Shown: piece after piece, positions 32,501 to 41,449 of the stretch
How the letters are laid out: every line of letters begins with the position of its first letter
How positions within the stretch are numbered: position 1 is the first letter of the stretch
Assembly (NCBI GenBank): GCA_002416125.1
Contig: DIBU01000022.1
Span: forward strand, 186,001 to 250,000
Length of the DNA stretch: 64,000 nt
Reading direction: 5' to 3'
From: Halieaceae bacterium UBA5044
GTDB lineage: Bacteria > Pseudomonadota > Gammaproteobacteria > Pseudomonadales > Halieaceae
Program-made: the position numbers and the translations under genes
Notes under the pieces: generated by a model
Told to the model about the DNA's origin: nothing
Seen by the model: only the letters and a program-made list of their open reading frames with translations
Databases searched by the model: none

Positions 32501-35500
32501 AACGTCCCAGCAAGGCCAGAATCAGGGCCAGCACGCGTTGTGGATTTACCGGTTTGGGCAGGAAGCGGTGGCCTGCCTGCCGCACGCTGTCGCGCACAGC
32601 AGGCGCGTCGTCCGCTGAAACAACAATGACCGGTGGCAGGCCGTGCAGCGTTTGCAGCACGCTGAGTGCGGCGACGCCGTTATCGCCATTGTCCAGATGG
32701 TAATCGACCAGCAGCAGGCCGGGAGCTTCGCCTGCCGCAAAATGTGCCTGCAGCCCCGCGGCATCGCTGCAGGTCAGCACCCGGGCGCCATTGCCGCGCA
32801 GCAATTCGGCCATGCCCTCCAGCAGCAAGGGTTCGTTGTCCATGCACAGGACGGTGACGCCAGCGAGGTCGCCCGGCGAAGGCGGCACGTGTTCCGGTAG
32901 CGCTTGCGGCGCAGCCGTCGGGACCCTCAGGCCGAACAGCGTGCCCTGGCCGGGTGTGGACACCAGTCGCAGGGGATGCTCCAGTAGATCCGCATAGCGC
33001 TGGACGATGGCGAGGCCCAGCCCCAGGCCGTCGTCACCCTCGGGGCCGTGACCGCCGAGCCGTTCAAATTCGGTGAAGGCCCGCACCTGATCCGCCTCGG
33101 CGATGCCGGGCCCTGTGTCCCAAACCTGCAGTTCCACGCTGTCGCCGCGTCGGCGCAGGCCGAGCAGAATGCGGCCCCGCTGGGTATAGCGCACAGCGTT
33201 GGACAGCAGGTTCTGCAGAATGCGATGCAGCAGTGTTTCATCTGAATGCAGCCAGCAGGAGCTGGCGACGACCGTGAGCTGCAAGCCGCGCTCCGCGCTG
33301 CGTGGAGCAAATTCGTCCTGCAGCGTCTGCAGCAGCTGCTGTACCGGAAAATCGCGTAGCTTCGGTGTGTAGGCACCCGAGTCGAGGCGGGCGATCTCCC
33401 GCAGTTCGGCGATCAGCTGCTCTGCACGGTGCAGGGAGCGGTCAATCTGTTGCAGTGTGCCGCTGGCATCGCTGTCGGCTGTCAGTCGTGTAGCCAGGCT
33501 GGCGGCAAACAGGCGTGCCGCGTTGATCGGCTGCAGCAGGTCGTGGCTGGTCGCCGACATGAAGCGGCTCTTGCTCAGATGCGCATCCCGCAGTTGAGCC
33601 TCAACCTGCGCCCGCAGCCGGTTTTCCTGCCGTAACAGTGCATTGCTGCGGCTCAGTGATTCGGAGCCGGAAGCCAGTTTGAGCTCCAGCTCGCTCTTGG
33701 TGTCCTCCAGTTCGGCCAGCATTGCCCGGTAGTCGGTGATGTCGATATAGGTCGTGACAAATCCGCCGTTGGGCATCGGGTTGCCGCGGATATCGATAAC
33801 CTTGCCATCGGGTAGCGTGCGCTCCAGACGGTAGGCACTGCCATCGCGCAGCCATTGCAGACGCCGCGCAATCTGCTGCTCGATGGGTGTGTCGTCATTG
33901 GCCTGGAGGATGCCGCGTTCAGCGTTGAATCGATAGATCCGTTCGATCGGACAGCCCACGTACAACAGCCGTTCGGGGTAGCCGAACATGCGCTGGTAGG
34001 TCTGGTTCCAGGCGACCAGCCGCAGCTGGCTGTCCACCACGGAAATACCCTGGATCATGTTTTCGACAGTGGTCTGCAGCAGTTCGCGGTTGAACGTGTT
34101 GAGGCGGCTGGCGTCGCTGACCATGCTGGCGAGGTCTGCGTAGCCCAGCTGCTGGCTGCTCTCCAGCTCCATCAGGGCTTTGTTGGCCGACGTGCTGCCG
34201 ATCATGCTGGCAATCACCGCCTCCACCTCATTGACCGCGAACTGCGGAGTGCGGTCACCGGGCAGGATGCGCTGTTCGTAGCGGTCCTCAAAGCCCTGCC
34301 AGAGGCGGTGCAGCTTGTCTGCTTCGAGGAAGGGTACGAGCAGTCCCTGCAGCTGCCCACCGCGAATCAGGCTCAGGCTGAAATCACTGCGGCGCGGGTC
34401 GGGTTGGCTGTCTTGCGTGCCAAGGAAGAGTTCGGCCTGGCGTGCGTCTACCGCCGACTGGCGCAGGAGTAGCGACAGGCTGATGACGCACAGGCTGTTG
34501 GCGGTCAGGCTCAGTGCGGTCGCATAGGCCAATGGCGCATCATGGGCGAAGCCCAGCAGCGCGTTGGGACGCAGCATGGCCAGTGCCCAGGGGCCCTCCA
34601 ATAACCACGGATGTGCGGCAGGCAGCAGGGCCGGCAGTACGCCGCAGTACAGCCACAGCAGCAGACCGGCGATCAACCCGATGGTGATGGCCACCCCGTG
34701 AGCGCGCCGCCAGTAGAGCCCGGCCAGCAGCGCGGGTGCCAGCTGTGCCGCGGCGAGGAATGAGAGGAAGCCGATTTGAGCCAGCCACGGCAGGCTCATC
34801 ACTTCGCGCGCGACAGCCCAGGCAACCAGCATCATGCCGAGTATTGTCAGCTGCCGCGTACGTCGCAGCCTGTCACCGAGGTGCAGGATGGCCGCCGGTG
34901 AGTTGCGCTGCAATCGCACCAGCACGGGTGCGATGACTTCATTGGTAATCATGATGGCGAGGCTCACCGTTGCCACGATCACCATACCTGTCGCGGCGGA
35001 GATACCCCCGATAAACGCTGCCGTTGTCGCCCAGCCGGAGCCAAGGGCCAGTGGAATCGACTGCACCCAGGTGTCCGGATTGGCGTCGTCCAGCCCGGCG
35101 AAGAGGCGCGCGCCGGTGAGGCTGATGGGTATGACCAGCACCATGAACAGCGCGAGGTACAGCGGTAGCAGCCAACGGGCATAGCGGGTGTCAGTGCCTT
35201 CCTGCGCTTCGACCACGGTGACATGGAACTGGCGCGGCAGACAGAGGATCGCCAGTCCACTGATCAGCACTTGCGCGAAGAAGTCAGCGTTCAGGTTGAG
35301 TGCGCGGCGGCCTGTTGCCGCCGGCAGCATTGACGGTTCCGCGGCCTGCATCAGTTGCAGCCCTGCGAGCGCAGCGATCAGCGCAAAGGCGGCCAGTTTC
35401 ACGACGGATTCAAGAGCAATGGCTGCCATGACACCGCGATGCCGTTCACGGCCGTCCAGGCGGCGCGTGCCGAACAGCAGCGTAAACACCGCCAGTACCA

Positions 35501-36008
35501 CTGCGGTGAACAGCGCCGTGTCGGAGCCGCTCTGCGCACTACCCGGTGTGCCGCCGGAGATCACGCTCCAGGCCTGGGCCAATGCCTTGAATTGCAGGGC
35601 GACATAGGGGAGGACCGTCGCGGCAGCAACCAGGGTGACCAGCACTGCCAGCGACTGCCTTTTGCCATAGCGCGCGCCGATGTAGTCGGCGATGGACGTC
35701 ACCCGATGCCGCTCGCCAAGCCGGATCAGGCGTCGCACCAGGCTCCAGCCGAACAGGAAGACCAGTATCGGCCCGAGATAAATGGGCGCATGGCTCCAGG
35801 CGGATTGGGCATCACTGCCCACCGCACCGTAAAATGTCCACGAGCTGCAGTAGACGGTGAGTGATAGCGCATAGACCAGCCCGTTCCAGGCGGGCCGCCT
35901 GATGGGTGTAGCCTGTACCGATGCGTCGCGATCTGCTTTCCAGGCGACGGCAAAAAGAATGCAGACGTAGGCGAGGGCGAGTCCGAGAAGCGTTGCGGGG
36001 GTGGGCAT
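32499..36008 (-). CDS. crbS: CrbS: SSS-transporter/PAS/hybrid histidine kinase
   Basis: 1169 aa fusion. Residues 1-540 form a sodium/solute-symporter-type domain with about 13 helices. A PAS domain follows (about 650-760, MIQGISVVDSQLRLVAWNQ), then a short coiled coil. The histidine kinase has phospho-acceptor H822 in SHDLLQP and ATPase motifs DTGPGIA and GLGLGLAIV. A C-terminal receiver has D1102 in LLLVDYHLD and PKPVN. CrbS controls acs through CrbR in Vibrio and Pseudomonas; the transporter domain is thought to sense flux of a substrate. The receiver's acidic pocket starts DNE, normal for this subgroup. It is divergent from the AlkK-like gene. Confidence 0.92.
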   Translation of the reverse strand: MPTPATLLGLALAYVCILFAVAWKADRDASVQATPIRRPAWNGLVYALSLTVYCSSWTFYGAVGSDAQSAWSHAPIYLGPILVFLFGWSLVRRLIRLGERHRVTSIADYIGARYGKRQSLAVLVTLVAAATVLPYVALQFKALAQAWSVISGGTPGSAQSGSDTALFTAVVLAVFTLLFGTRRLDGRERHRGVMAAIALESVVKLAAFALIAALAGLQLMQAAEPSMLPAATGRRALNLNADFFAQVLISGLAILCLPRQFHVTVVEAQEGTDTRYARWLLPLYLALFMVLVIPISLTGARLFAGLDDANPDTWVQSIPLALGSGWATTAAFIGGISAATGMVIVATVSLAIMITNEVIAPVLVRLQRNSPAAILHLGDRLRRTRQLTILGMMLVAWAVAREVMSLPWLAQIGFLSFLAAAQLAPALLAGLYWRRAHGVAITIGLIAGLLLWLYCGVLPALLPAAHPWLLEGPWALAMLRPNALLGFAHDAPLAYATALSLTANSLCVISLSLLLRQSAVDARQAELFLGTQDSQPDPRRSDFSLSLIRGGQLQGLLVPFLEADKLHRLWQGFEDRYEQRILPGDRTPQFAVNEVEAVIASMIGSTSANKALMELESSQQLGYADLASMVSDASRLNTFNRELLQTTVENMIQGISVVDSQLRLVAWNQTYQRMFGYPERLLYVGCPIERIYRFNAERGILQANDDTPIEQQIARRLQWLRDGSAYRLERTLPDGKVIDIRGNPMPNGGFVTTYIDITDYRAMLAELEDTKSELELKLASGSESLSRSNALLRQENRLRAQVEAQLRDAHLSKSRFMSATSHDLLQPINAARLFAASLATRLTADSDASGTLQQIDRSLHRAEQLIAELREIARLDSGAYTPKLRDFPVQQLLQTLQDEFAPRSAERGLQLTVVASSCWLHSDETLLHRILQNLLSNAVRYTQRGRILLGLRRRGDSVELQVWDTGPGIAEADQVRAFTEFERLGGHGPEGDDGLGLGLAIVQRYADLLEHPLRLVSTPGQGTLFGLRVPTAAPQALPEHVPPSPGDLAGVTVLCMDNEPLLLEGMAELLRGNGARVLTCSDAAGLQAHFAAGEAPGLLLVDYHLDNGDNGVAALSVLQTLHGLPPVIVVSADDAPAVRDSVRQAGHRFLPKPVNPQRVLALILALLGR

Positions 36009-36112
36009 GCGGTCGCCGGCACCTGTATTTACTGTTATGGGATGACTATAACATTCCCGCTATGGCACGTGCAGACAGGCTGCGCCTGCAGACGGCGAGC
36101 CCCTGCCGGTTT

Positions 36113-36142
36113 TTGACATTCTGGGGCCGCGAGCGGTGTTAT
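36113..36142 (+). promoter_or_regulatory. Promoter of the AlkK-like acyl-CoA synthetase gene
   Basis: A perfect -35 TTGACA (36113-36118) is followed after 18 bp by TGTTAT (36137-36142). The ATG lies 65 bp downstream, preceded by AGGAG at 36194-36198. Confidence 0.5.
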
Positions 36143-36207
36143 CCTCAGCGCAAATGACTACAATTCGCACTCAACGAGTCCCGTCACGATAAAAGGAGAA
36201 AATCCCA

Positions 36208-37839
36208 ATGCACGGTTTGATGATGGATATGCCGCTGTTGATTACTTCGATCATTCAGCATGCGGAGCGGGTTAATGGCGACCAGGAAATCGTCTCGGTC
36301 ACCCGCGACAACCCGCGTCATCGATATACCTATCGCGAGGCTTTCGTGCGTACCCGCCAGCTCGCCAATGCCATGGGCCCCTGGGGCCTGCAGCGCGGCG
36401 ATCGCATCGGGACCCTGGCCTGGAACGACTACAGGCACCTGGAAACCTATTACGCCTCTGCCTGCAGCGGCTTCGTCTGCCACACCATCAACCCGCGGCT
36501 GTTTCCTGAGCAATTGGTCTATATCATCAACCACGCGGAAGACCGCTATGTGTTTATTGACCCCGACTTTGTGCCGCTGGCGGAGAAGCTGGCCCCGGAG
36601 TGCCCGGGGGTTGAAGGCTGGGTGGTGCTCACCAATGCCGAGCACATGCCGGAGACCACGCTGCCCAATGCCATCTGCTACGAGACACTCATTCACGGCG
36701 CCAGCAGCGACTTCGAATGGCCGGAGCTGGATGAGCGTGACGCCTGCGCCCTGTGCTACACCTCAGGTACGACGGGTAACCCCAAGGGCGTCCTGTATTC
36801 CCACCGCTCAACCATGCTGCATGCCTACGCCACCATGATGCCCGACGCCATGGGCCTTTCGGCCAGTGACGTCGTGCTGCCCATTGTCCCGATGTTCCAT
36901 GTCAACGCCTGGGGCAACCCGTACTCCTGCCCCATGGCGGGCTCCAAGCTGGTGTTCCCGGGGAACAAGATGGGTGATGGCGAAACCCTCTCCGCCCTCA
37001 TCAACGAGGAACAGGTGACCATGTCGGCCGGTGTGCCCACCGTCTGGCTGGCCCTGCTCGCACACCTCAAGGCAACGGGTAAGCAGGTGGAATCCCTGAA
37101 GCGCATCGTGGTGGGCGGCGCCGCCTGCCCCCTGGCCATTGCGGAGGAGTTTGACCGCTACGGTGTGGTAACCCGGGTCGGGTGGGGGATGACCGAGATG
37201 AGTCCCCTGGGCAGCATCAACGCCAGCGATAGTGAGCGTGAGCGGTTCAGCGAGGAGGACTATCGCAAGCGTCGCCTGAAGGCAGGGCGGGCCATCTTCG
37301 GCGTGGAAATGAAGATTGTCGGCGATGACGGCGAGGAATTGCCCTGGGATGGCAAGGCCTACGGCTCACTGAAAGTGCGCGGCCCCTGGATCTGTTCGGG
37401 TTACTACAAGCGCGATGCCGACGGTGCGCACGCGGAAGCGGGCTGGTTCGAAACCGGCGACGTCGCCACCATCGACCCCGACGGCTACATGGCCATTACG
37501 GACCGCACCAAGGATGTCATCAAATCCGGCGGTGAGTGGATTTCGTCGATCGAGTTGGAAAACGTTGCGATGAGTCACCCCAAGGTCGCAGAGGCGGCGG
37601 TCATCGGCCATTACCACCCCAAGTGGAGCGAGCGCCCCTTGCTGATCGTCGTGCGCAAGGGCGACGGGCAGGACCTGTCAGCTGCAGACATGCTGGCGTG
37701 GTTCGAAGGGAAGGTGGCGACCTGGTGGAAGCCGGATGCTGTCGAGTTTGTGGATGAGCTGCCACACGGCGCTACCGGCAAGATCCACAAGGTCTCGCTG
37801 CGTGAGCAGTTCAAGGACTACAGCTTCCCGGGTCAGTAG
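36208..37839 (+). CDS. AlkK-like medium/long-chain acyl-CoA synthetase
   Basis: 543 aa, ANL superfamily. Motifs: P-loop YTSGTTGNPKG, GWGMTEMSPLG and ITDRTKDVIKSGGEWISS, with the C-terminal lysine in ATGKIHK. Size and N-terminus (MHGLMMDMPLLITSII) match the AlkK group, which activates medium-chain fatty acids. It is monocistronic, bounded by its own promoter and a hairpin. It could feed beta-oxidation generally or activate a steroid side chain in support of the adjacent cluster; the sequence does not decide this. Confidence 0.87.
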   Translation: MHGLMMDMPLLITSIIQHAERVNGDQEIVSVTRDNPRHRYTYREAFVRTRQLANAMGPWGLQRGDRIGTLAWNDYRHLETYYASACSGFVCHTINPRLFPEQLVYIINHAEDRYVFIDPDFVPLAEKLAPECPGVEGWVVLTNAEHMPETTLPNAICYETLIHGASSDFEWPELDERDACALCYTSGTTGNPKGVLYSHRSTMLHAYATMMPDAMGLSASDVVLPIVPMFHVNAWGNPYSCPMAGSKLVFPGNKMGDGETLSALINEEQVTMSAGVPTVWLALLAHLKATGKQVESLKRIVVGGAACPLAIAEEFDRYGVVTRVGWGMTEMSPLGSINASDSERERFSEEDYRKRRLKAGRAIFGVEMKIVGDDGEELPWDGKAYGSLKVRGPWICSGYYKRDADGAHAEAGWFETGDVATIDPDGYMAITDRTKDVIKSGGEWISSIELENVAMSHPKVAEAAVIGHYHPKWSERPLLIVVRKGDGQDLSAADMLAWFEGKVATWWKPDAVEFVDELPHGATGKIHKVSLREQFKDYSFPGQ

Positions 37840-37874
37840 GCGCCCCTCGCGCCCCACCGGTGCCGGAGGGGCGC
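37840..37874 (+). terminator. Hairpin terminator after the AlkK-like gene
   Basis: GCGCCCCT (37840-37847) pairs with AGGGGCGC (37867-37874) directly after the stop codon. The loop contains the palindrome CACCGGTG. Only a weak T-rich tail (GATTTCATT) follows. Confidence 0.55.
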
Positions 37875-37917
37875 GATTTCATTATGCGTAGTTTGTTGCG
37901 CCGATAATTACGAATTT

Positions 37918-37949
37918 CGGTTGTAAAACCGTGTTTCACTGACTAGTAT
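37918..37949 (+). promoter_or_regulatory. Promoter of the HIP-degradation cluster with overlapping inverted repeat
   Basis: TTGTAA (37921-37926), a 17-bp spacer and TAGTAT (37944-37949) lie about 34 bp before the fadD3 ATG. The perfect inverted repeat CGGTT-GTAA-AACCG (37918-37931) covers the -35. A protein bound there would exclude RNA polymerase, so it is a likely operator for a cluster repressor. Confidence 0.55.
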
Positions 37950-37982
37950 TGTGGCCCGAGTTCCAAGTTTGCACGTGCCGCC

Positions 37983-39566
37983 ATGGTCAACACCGAGTCA
38001 CAACAGCGTACATTGCCGCAGGTTGTCGCCGCCACTGCACGGTCCCTGCCCGAACGGGTGGCGATCAGCGACGGCCCTGTATCGCTCACCTACGCCGAAC
38101 TGGATGCCGCCAGGCTGCAGGCTGCCCGCGCATTCCTGGCCGTCGGCCTGGGTCACGGTGAACGCATTGCCATCTGGGCGCCCAACATGTGGCAGTGGAT
38201 TGTCGCGGCCATGGGCGCCCAATCCATAGGCGGTGTGCTGGTTCCCCTGAACACACGTCTGAAAGGTGCGGAAGCCGGGTTCATCCTGCGTCGCAGCGGC
38301 GCCCGCTGGCTGTTCACGGTAGGTGAGTTCCTCGGCATGCGGTACCCGGCGATGCTGTCAGGGGAGGACTTGCCTGACCTGCAGGGCACCGTGCTGTTCG
38401 AGGGCGATGCCGGCGATGACACAGCCTGGACGGACTTCCTCGCCCGTGGCGACAGTGTGCCGTTGGCGGAGGTTGAGGCCCGCGAGAACCAACTGCGCCC
38501 CGACGACACCCTGGATATCCTGTTCACCTCAGGCACCACGGGCCAACCCAAGGGCGTGGTCACCAGCCACGGGCAGAATATCCGCGCGTTTGCCACCTGG
38601 AGCGCGACGGTCGGCCTGACCAGTGAAGATAACTACCTGATTATAAACCCGTTTTTCCATTCCTTCGGGTACAAGGCGGGCTGGCTCGCAGCCGCCATCA
38701 CCGGGGCGCGCATTCTACCGGTCAAGCAGTTTGACCTCGATGCGGTGCTCGGCCAGATTCATCGGGACAGGGTATCGGTCATTCCCGGTCCACCCACCAT
38801 CTACCAGTCCCTGCTCAGCCATCCACGGCGCGCGGATTACGACCTTTCCAGTCTGCGGCTGGCGGTGACCGGTGCCGCACCGGTGCCGGTGTCCCTGATT
38901 GAGAGGATGCGCAGTGAGCTGGGTTTCAAGGTGGTGGTGACCGCCTACGGGCTCACCGAATCCTGCGGCGTCATCTCCATCTGCCGCCCCGAGGACAGCG
39001 CTGAGCGCATTTCACACAGCTCCGGGCGCGCCATGGAAGGTGTGGAAATGCAGTGTGTTGACGCCGACGGCGTCCCGGTCCCTGCCGGTACCGAGGGGGA
39101 AATCTGGTGCCGCGGCTACAACGTCATGCAGTGCTACCTCGACAATCCGGAGGAAACCGCGCGCACGATCACCGCGGATGGCTGGTTGAAGACCGGCGAT
39201 GTGGGGGTGATGGATGAAGACGGCTACGTGCGCATCACCGACCGCATCAAGGACATGTTCATTGTGGGGGGCTTCAATTGTTACCCCGCTGAAATCGAGA
39301 ACAGCCTGCACAGCATGCCCGGGGTCGCGCGGGCCGCGGTGATAGGCGTGCCGGATGAGCGGATGGGCGAAGTCGCCTGCGCATGGATTGTGCCGGCCCC
39401 GGGCGCGGCGCTGGACGAGGCTGCCGTCATTGCCTGGGCGCGGGAGAACATGGCGAACTACAAAGTGCCGCGCTTTGTGCGGTTTGTAGAGGAGCTGCCC
39501 ATGAATGCCGGCGGCAAGGTGCTGAAGAACGAGCTGCGCCAGCGCATGGCGGCGGAGCGGGGTTAG
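37983..39566 (+). CDS. fadD3: FadD3-type HIP-CoA ligase
   Basis: 527 aa ANL ligase. Motifs: FTSGTTGQPKG, AYGLTESCG, ITDRIKDMFIVGGFN and the catalytic lysine in NAGGKVLK. The stretches INPFFHSFGYKAG, VIPGPPTIYQSLL and RLAVTGAAPVPV closely resemble mycobacterial FadD3, which links CoA to the propionate side chain of HIP, the product of steroid ring A/B cleavage. That ipdAB, ipdC, echA20, fadE30, fadA6 and ipdF follow makes the assignment firm. No good ribosome site precedes ATG 37983; a short leader is implied. Confidence 0.88.
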   Translation: MVNTESQQRTLPQVVAATARSLPERVAISDGPVSLTYAELDAARLQAARAFLAVGLGHGERIAIWAPNMWQWIVAAMGAQSIGGVLVPLNTRLKGAEAGFILRRSGARWLFTVGEFLGMRYPAMLSGEDLPDLQGTVLFEGDAGDDTAWTDFLARGDSVPLAEVEARENQLRPDDTLDILFTSGTTGQPKGVVTSHGQNIRAFATWSATVGLTSEDNYLIINPFFHSFGYKAGWLAAAITGARILPVKQFDLDAVLGQIHRDRVSVIPGPPTIYQSLLSHPRRADYDLSSLRLAVTGAAPVPVSLIERMRSELGFKVVVTAYGLTESCGVISICRPEDSAERISHSSGRAMEGVEMQCVDADGVPVPAGTEGEIWCRGYNVMQCYLDNPEETARTITADGWLKTGDVGVMDEDGYVRITDRIKDMFIVGGFNCYPAEIENSLHSMPGVARAAVIGVPDERMGEVACAWIVPAPGAALDEAAVIAWARENMANYKVPRFVRFVEELPMNAGGKVLKNELRQRMAAERG

Positions 39567-39594
39567 CCCGCTGATGGCTGGCCAGGAGCAGCGA

Positions 39595-40080
39595 ATGGAG
39601 CGCGCATCCCAGATTGAGCTGGACGAGACGGACCATGCGATTATTGCCCTGTTGCGCACGGATGGTCGCCTGCCTTTCCGGTCCATCGCGCGAGAGCTCG
39701 CACTTACTGAGGCGACTGTGCGGGCACGGGTGCGGCGCCTGGAGGAGTCACGCACCATGCGCGTGGTAGCCGTCACCGACATTGAGGCGGCGGGGTTCGG
39801 CATGTTGCTGGCCATTGGCGTACAGGTCGAAAACCGCTCGCCGGAGGATGTCGCGCGGGAGCTTGCCGGCGTGCCCGAGGTGTTCTCGGTCAACGTTGTG
39901 GTCGGCGCCCAGGATATAGAAATCCTGATGGCAGCCGAGGATCAGGTGGCACTGCATCGGCTGCTGCACGAGCGCATCGCGACCATGCCGGGCGTGCGCC
40001 GGTTGACGCCGGCGCTGGCGGTTAACGTACTGAAGAACCAGCCCGATTGGGTACCCTTTGATCGGGGTGCAGGCGCATGA
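39595..40080 (+). CDS. Lrp/AsnC-family regulator 1 of the HIP cluster
   Basis: 161 aa. An AsnC-type winged helix-turn-helix is N-terminal (DETDHAIIALLRTDGRLPF, LTEATVRARVRRLEE), followed by a RAM/ligand-binding domain (about 75-150). ATG 39574 is possible, but AGGAG at 39584-39588 sits six bases before ATG 39595, so I prefer that. Its stop overlaps the next gene by four bases (ATGA). KstR2 of actinobacteria belongs to TetR, so an Lrp-type pair is a different regulatory solution. The ligand is unknown; a CoA thioester intermediate is possible. Confidence 0.83.
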   Translation: MERASQIELDETDHAIIALLRTDGRLPFRSIARELALTEATVRARVRRLEESRTMRVVAVTDIEAAGFGMLLAIGVQVENRSPEDVARELAGVPEVFSVNVVVGAQDIEILMAAEDQVALHRLLHERIATMPGVRRLTPALAVNVLKNQPDWVPFDRGAGA

Positions 40081-40544
40081 CCCGTCGGCGCCTGGACGCG
40101 ATCGACCGGCAGATTGTGGCGCGGCTGTCTGAGGATGCCCGTATCAGCAATCGACAGATTGCCACCGATCTCGGTGTCACTGAGGGCACGGTGCGGGCCC
40201 GGGTCAAGCGCATGGAAGAGGAGCGACAGATTCGCATCACCGCCGTCACCAACATCGACCGCTTTCGCAACGGCGCACTGGCGTATATCTGGATAGAGGT
40301 CGAGCGCAGTCACCAGGTACAGGCGGTTGCACAGGCGCTGTCGGGGATCGCAGAGCTGGGCTTCGTGGGTGAGATGCTCGGTCGTTCCGACCTGCTGGCC
40401 ATCACCATGGTGCGCAGCAACGAACACCTTGCGGAGTTCGTGCACCAGCGTATCAGTGGAATTCCCGGTGTGCGGCGTACGGAAAGCACGCTTGGGGTCA
40501 ATTTTGTCAAACACGATTACCGCATGGCGCGGATCGTCAGCTGA
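40077..40544 (+). CDS. Lrp/AsnC-family regulator 2 of the HIP cluster
   Basis: 155 aa, a paralogue of the preceding gene. The helix-turn-helix (DAIDRQIVARLSEDARISN, VTEGTVRARVKRMEE) is nearly collinear with the first protein and the recognition region VRARVKRMEEE versus VRARVRRLEES is very similar. A RAM domain follows. Coupled to regulator 1 by ATGA, it is placed to form a heteromer with it. ipdA starts 11 bp downstream, so the regulators are transcribed with the catabolic genes. Confidence 0.83.
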   Translation: MTRRRLDAIDRQIVARLSEDARISNRQIATDLGVTEGTVRARVKRMEEERQIRITAVTNIDRFRNGALAYIWIEVERSHQVQAVAQALSGIAELGFVGEMLGRSDLLAITMVRSNEHLAEFVHQRISGIPGVRRTESTLGVNFVKHDYRMARIVS

Positions 40545-40555
40545 AGGAATGCAAC

Positions 40556-41428
40556 ATGGATAAACGGCTCAGTGCCCGCGATGCGGTGGCACAAATCGAA
40601 GACGGCATGACCGTGGGTATCGGCGGCTGGGGGCCACGGCGCAAGCCGATGGCGCTGGTGCGCGAAATTCTCCGCTCGGACGTGAAGGACCTCACGGTAG
40701 TCGCCTACGGCGGCGCCGACGTCGGCATGCTCTGTGCCGCGGGCAAAGTGAAAAAGCTGGTTTTCGCCTTCGTGTCCCTGGACTTCATTCCGCTGGAACC
40801 TTACTTCCGTCAGGCCCGCCAGAGCGGGTCCATCGAGGTGATGGAGATCGACGAGGGCATGATGTTGCTGGGGCTGCGTGCAGCCGCCTGGGGCCTGCCC
40901 TTCATCCCCACGGCGGTTGGCCTGGGTACCGACATCATCAAGCAGAACCCGGATATCAAGCTGGTTGACAGTCCCTACGATGATAAAGAGTGGGTGGCGA
41001 TGCCGGCCTTGAACCTCGACGTGTCGCTGATTCATGTCGATCGCGCGGATTTTCGCGGTGTGTGCCAGATATCCGGCCCCGACCACTATCTCGACGACTG
41101 GTTTGCGCGCGCCGCGAAAACCACCATCGTGTCCTGTGATGAGCTGGTCGATACCACGTTTTTTGCCGACCCCGCACGGGCTCGCGAGGTGTTCTGGGAG
41201 CGCGCTGCCACCAGTGCCATCGTGGAGATTCCCGGCGGTGCTCACCCCACGTCATGCAACCCGCTGTACGGTTTCGATGTGGCGCACTTCAAGGCCTATA
41301 ACGCCTCCGCCAAGGACGGTGGGATAGAGAGCTACCTGAACACATACCTGGGGGCCGATGAGGCCGAATACCAGCGCAACGTGGGTGGGCTGGATGCCAT
41401 TCGCGCACTTGCGCTGCCCACCTACTGA
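40556..41428 (+). CDS. ipdA: IpdA, alpha subunit of the steroid ring-C hydrolase (CoA-transferase fold)
   Basis: 290 aa (mycobacterial IpdA 292). The N-terminal block GIGGWGPRRKPMALVREILRS with its following DLTVVAYGG is very close to Mycobacterium IpdA, as are EIDEGMM and the IPGGAHPTSC segment. IpdAB has a class I CoA-transferase fold but hydrolyses the last carbocycle, ring C of COCHEA-CoA, to give MOODA-CoA. The acidic EIDEGM region is where a key glutamate lies in the characterised enzyme. It is paired with ipdB 21 bp downstream. Confidence 0.9.
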   Translation: MDKRLSARDAVAQIEDGMTVGIGGWGPRRKPMALVREILRSDVKDLTVVAYGGADVGMLCAAGKVKKLVFAFVSLDFIPLEPYFRQARQSGSIEVMEIDEGMMLLGLRAAAWGLPFIPTAVGLGTDIIKQNPDIKLVDSPYDDKEWVAMPALNLDVSLIHVDRADFRGVCQISGPDHYLDDWFARAAKTTIVSCDELVDTTFFADPARAREVFWERAATSAIVEIPGGAHPTSCNPLYGFDVAHFKAYNASAKDGGIESYLNTYLGADEAEYQRNVGGLDAIRALALPTY

Positions 41429-41449
41429 TACGCCCGGGGAGACTATCGC

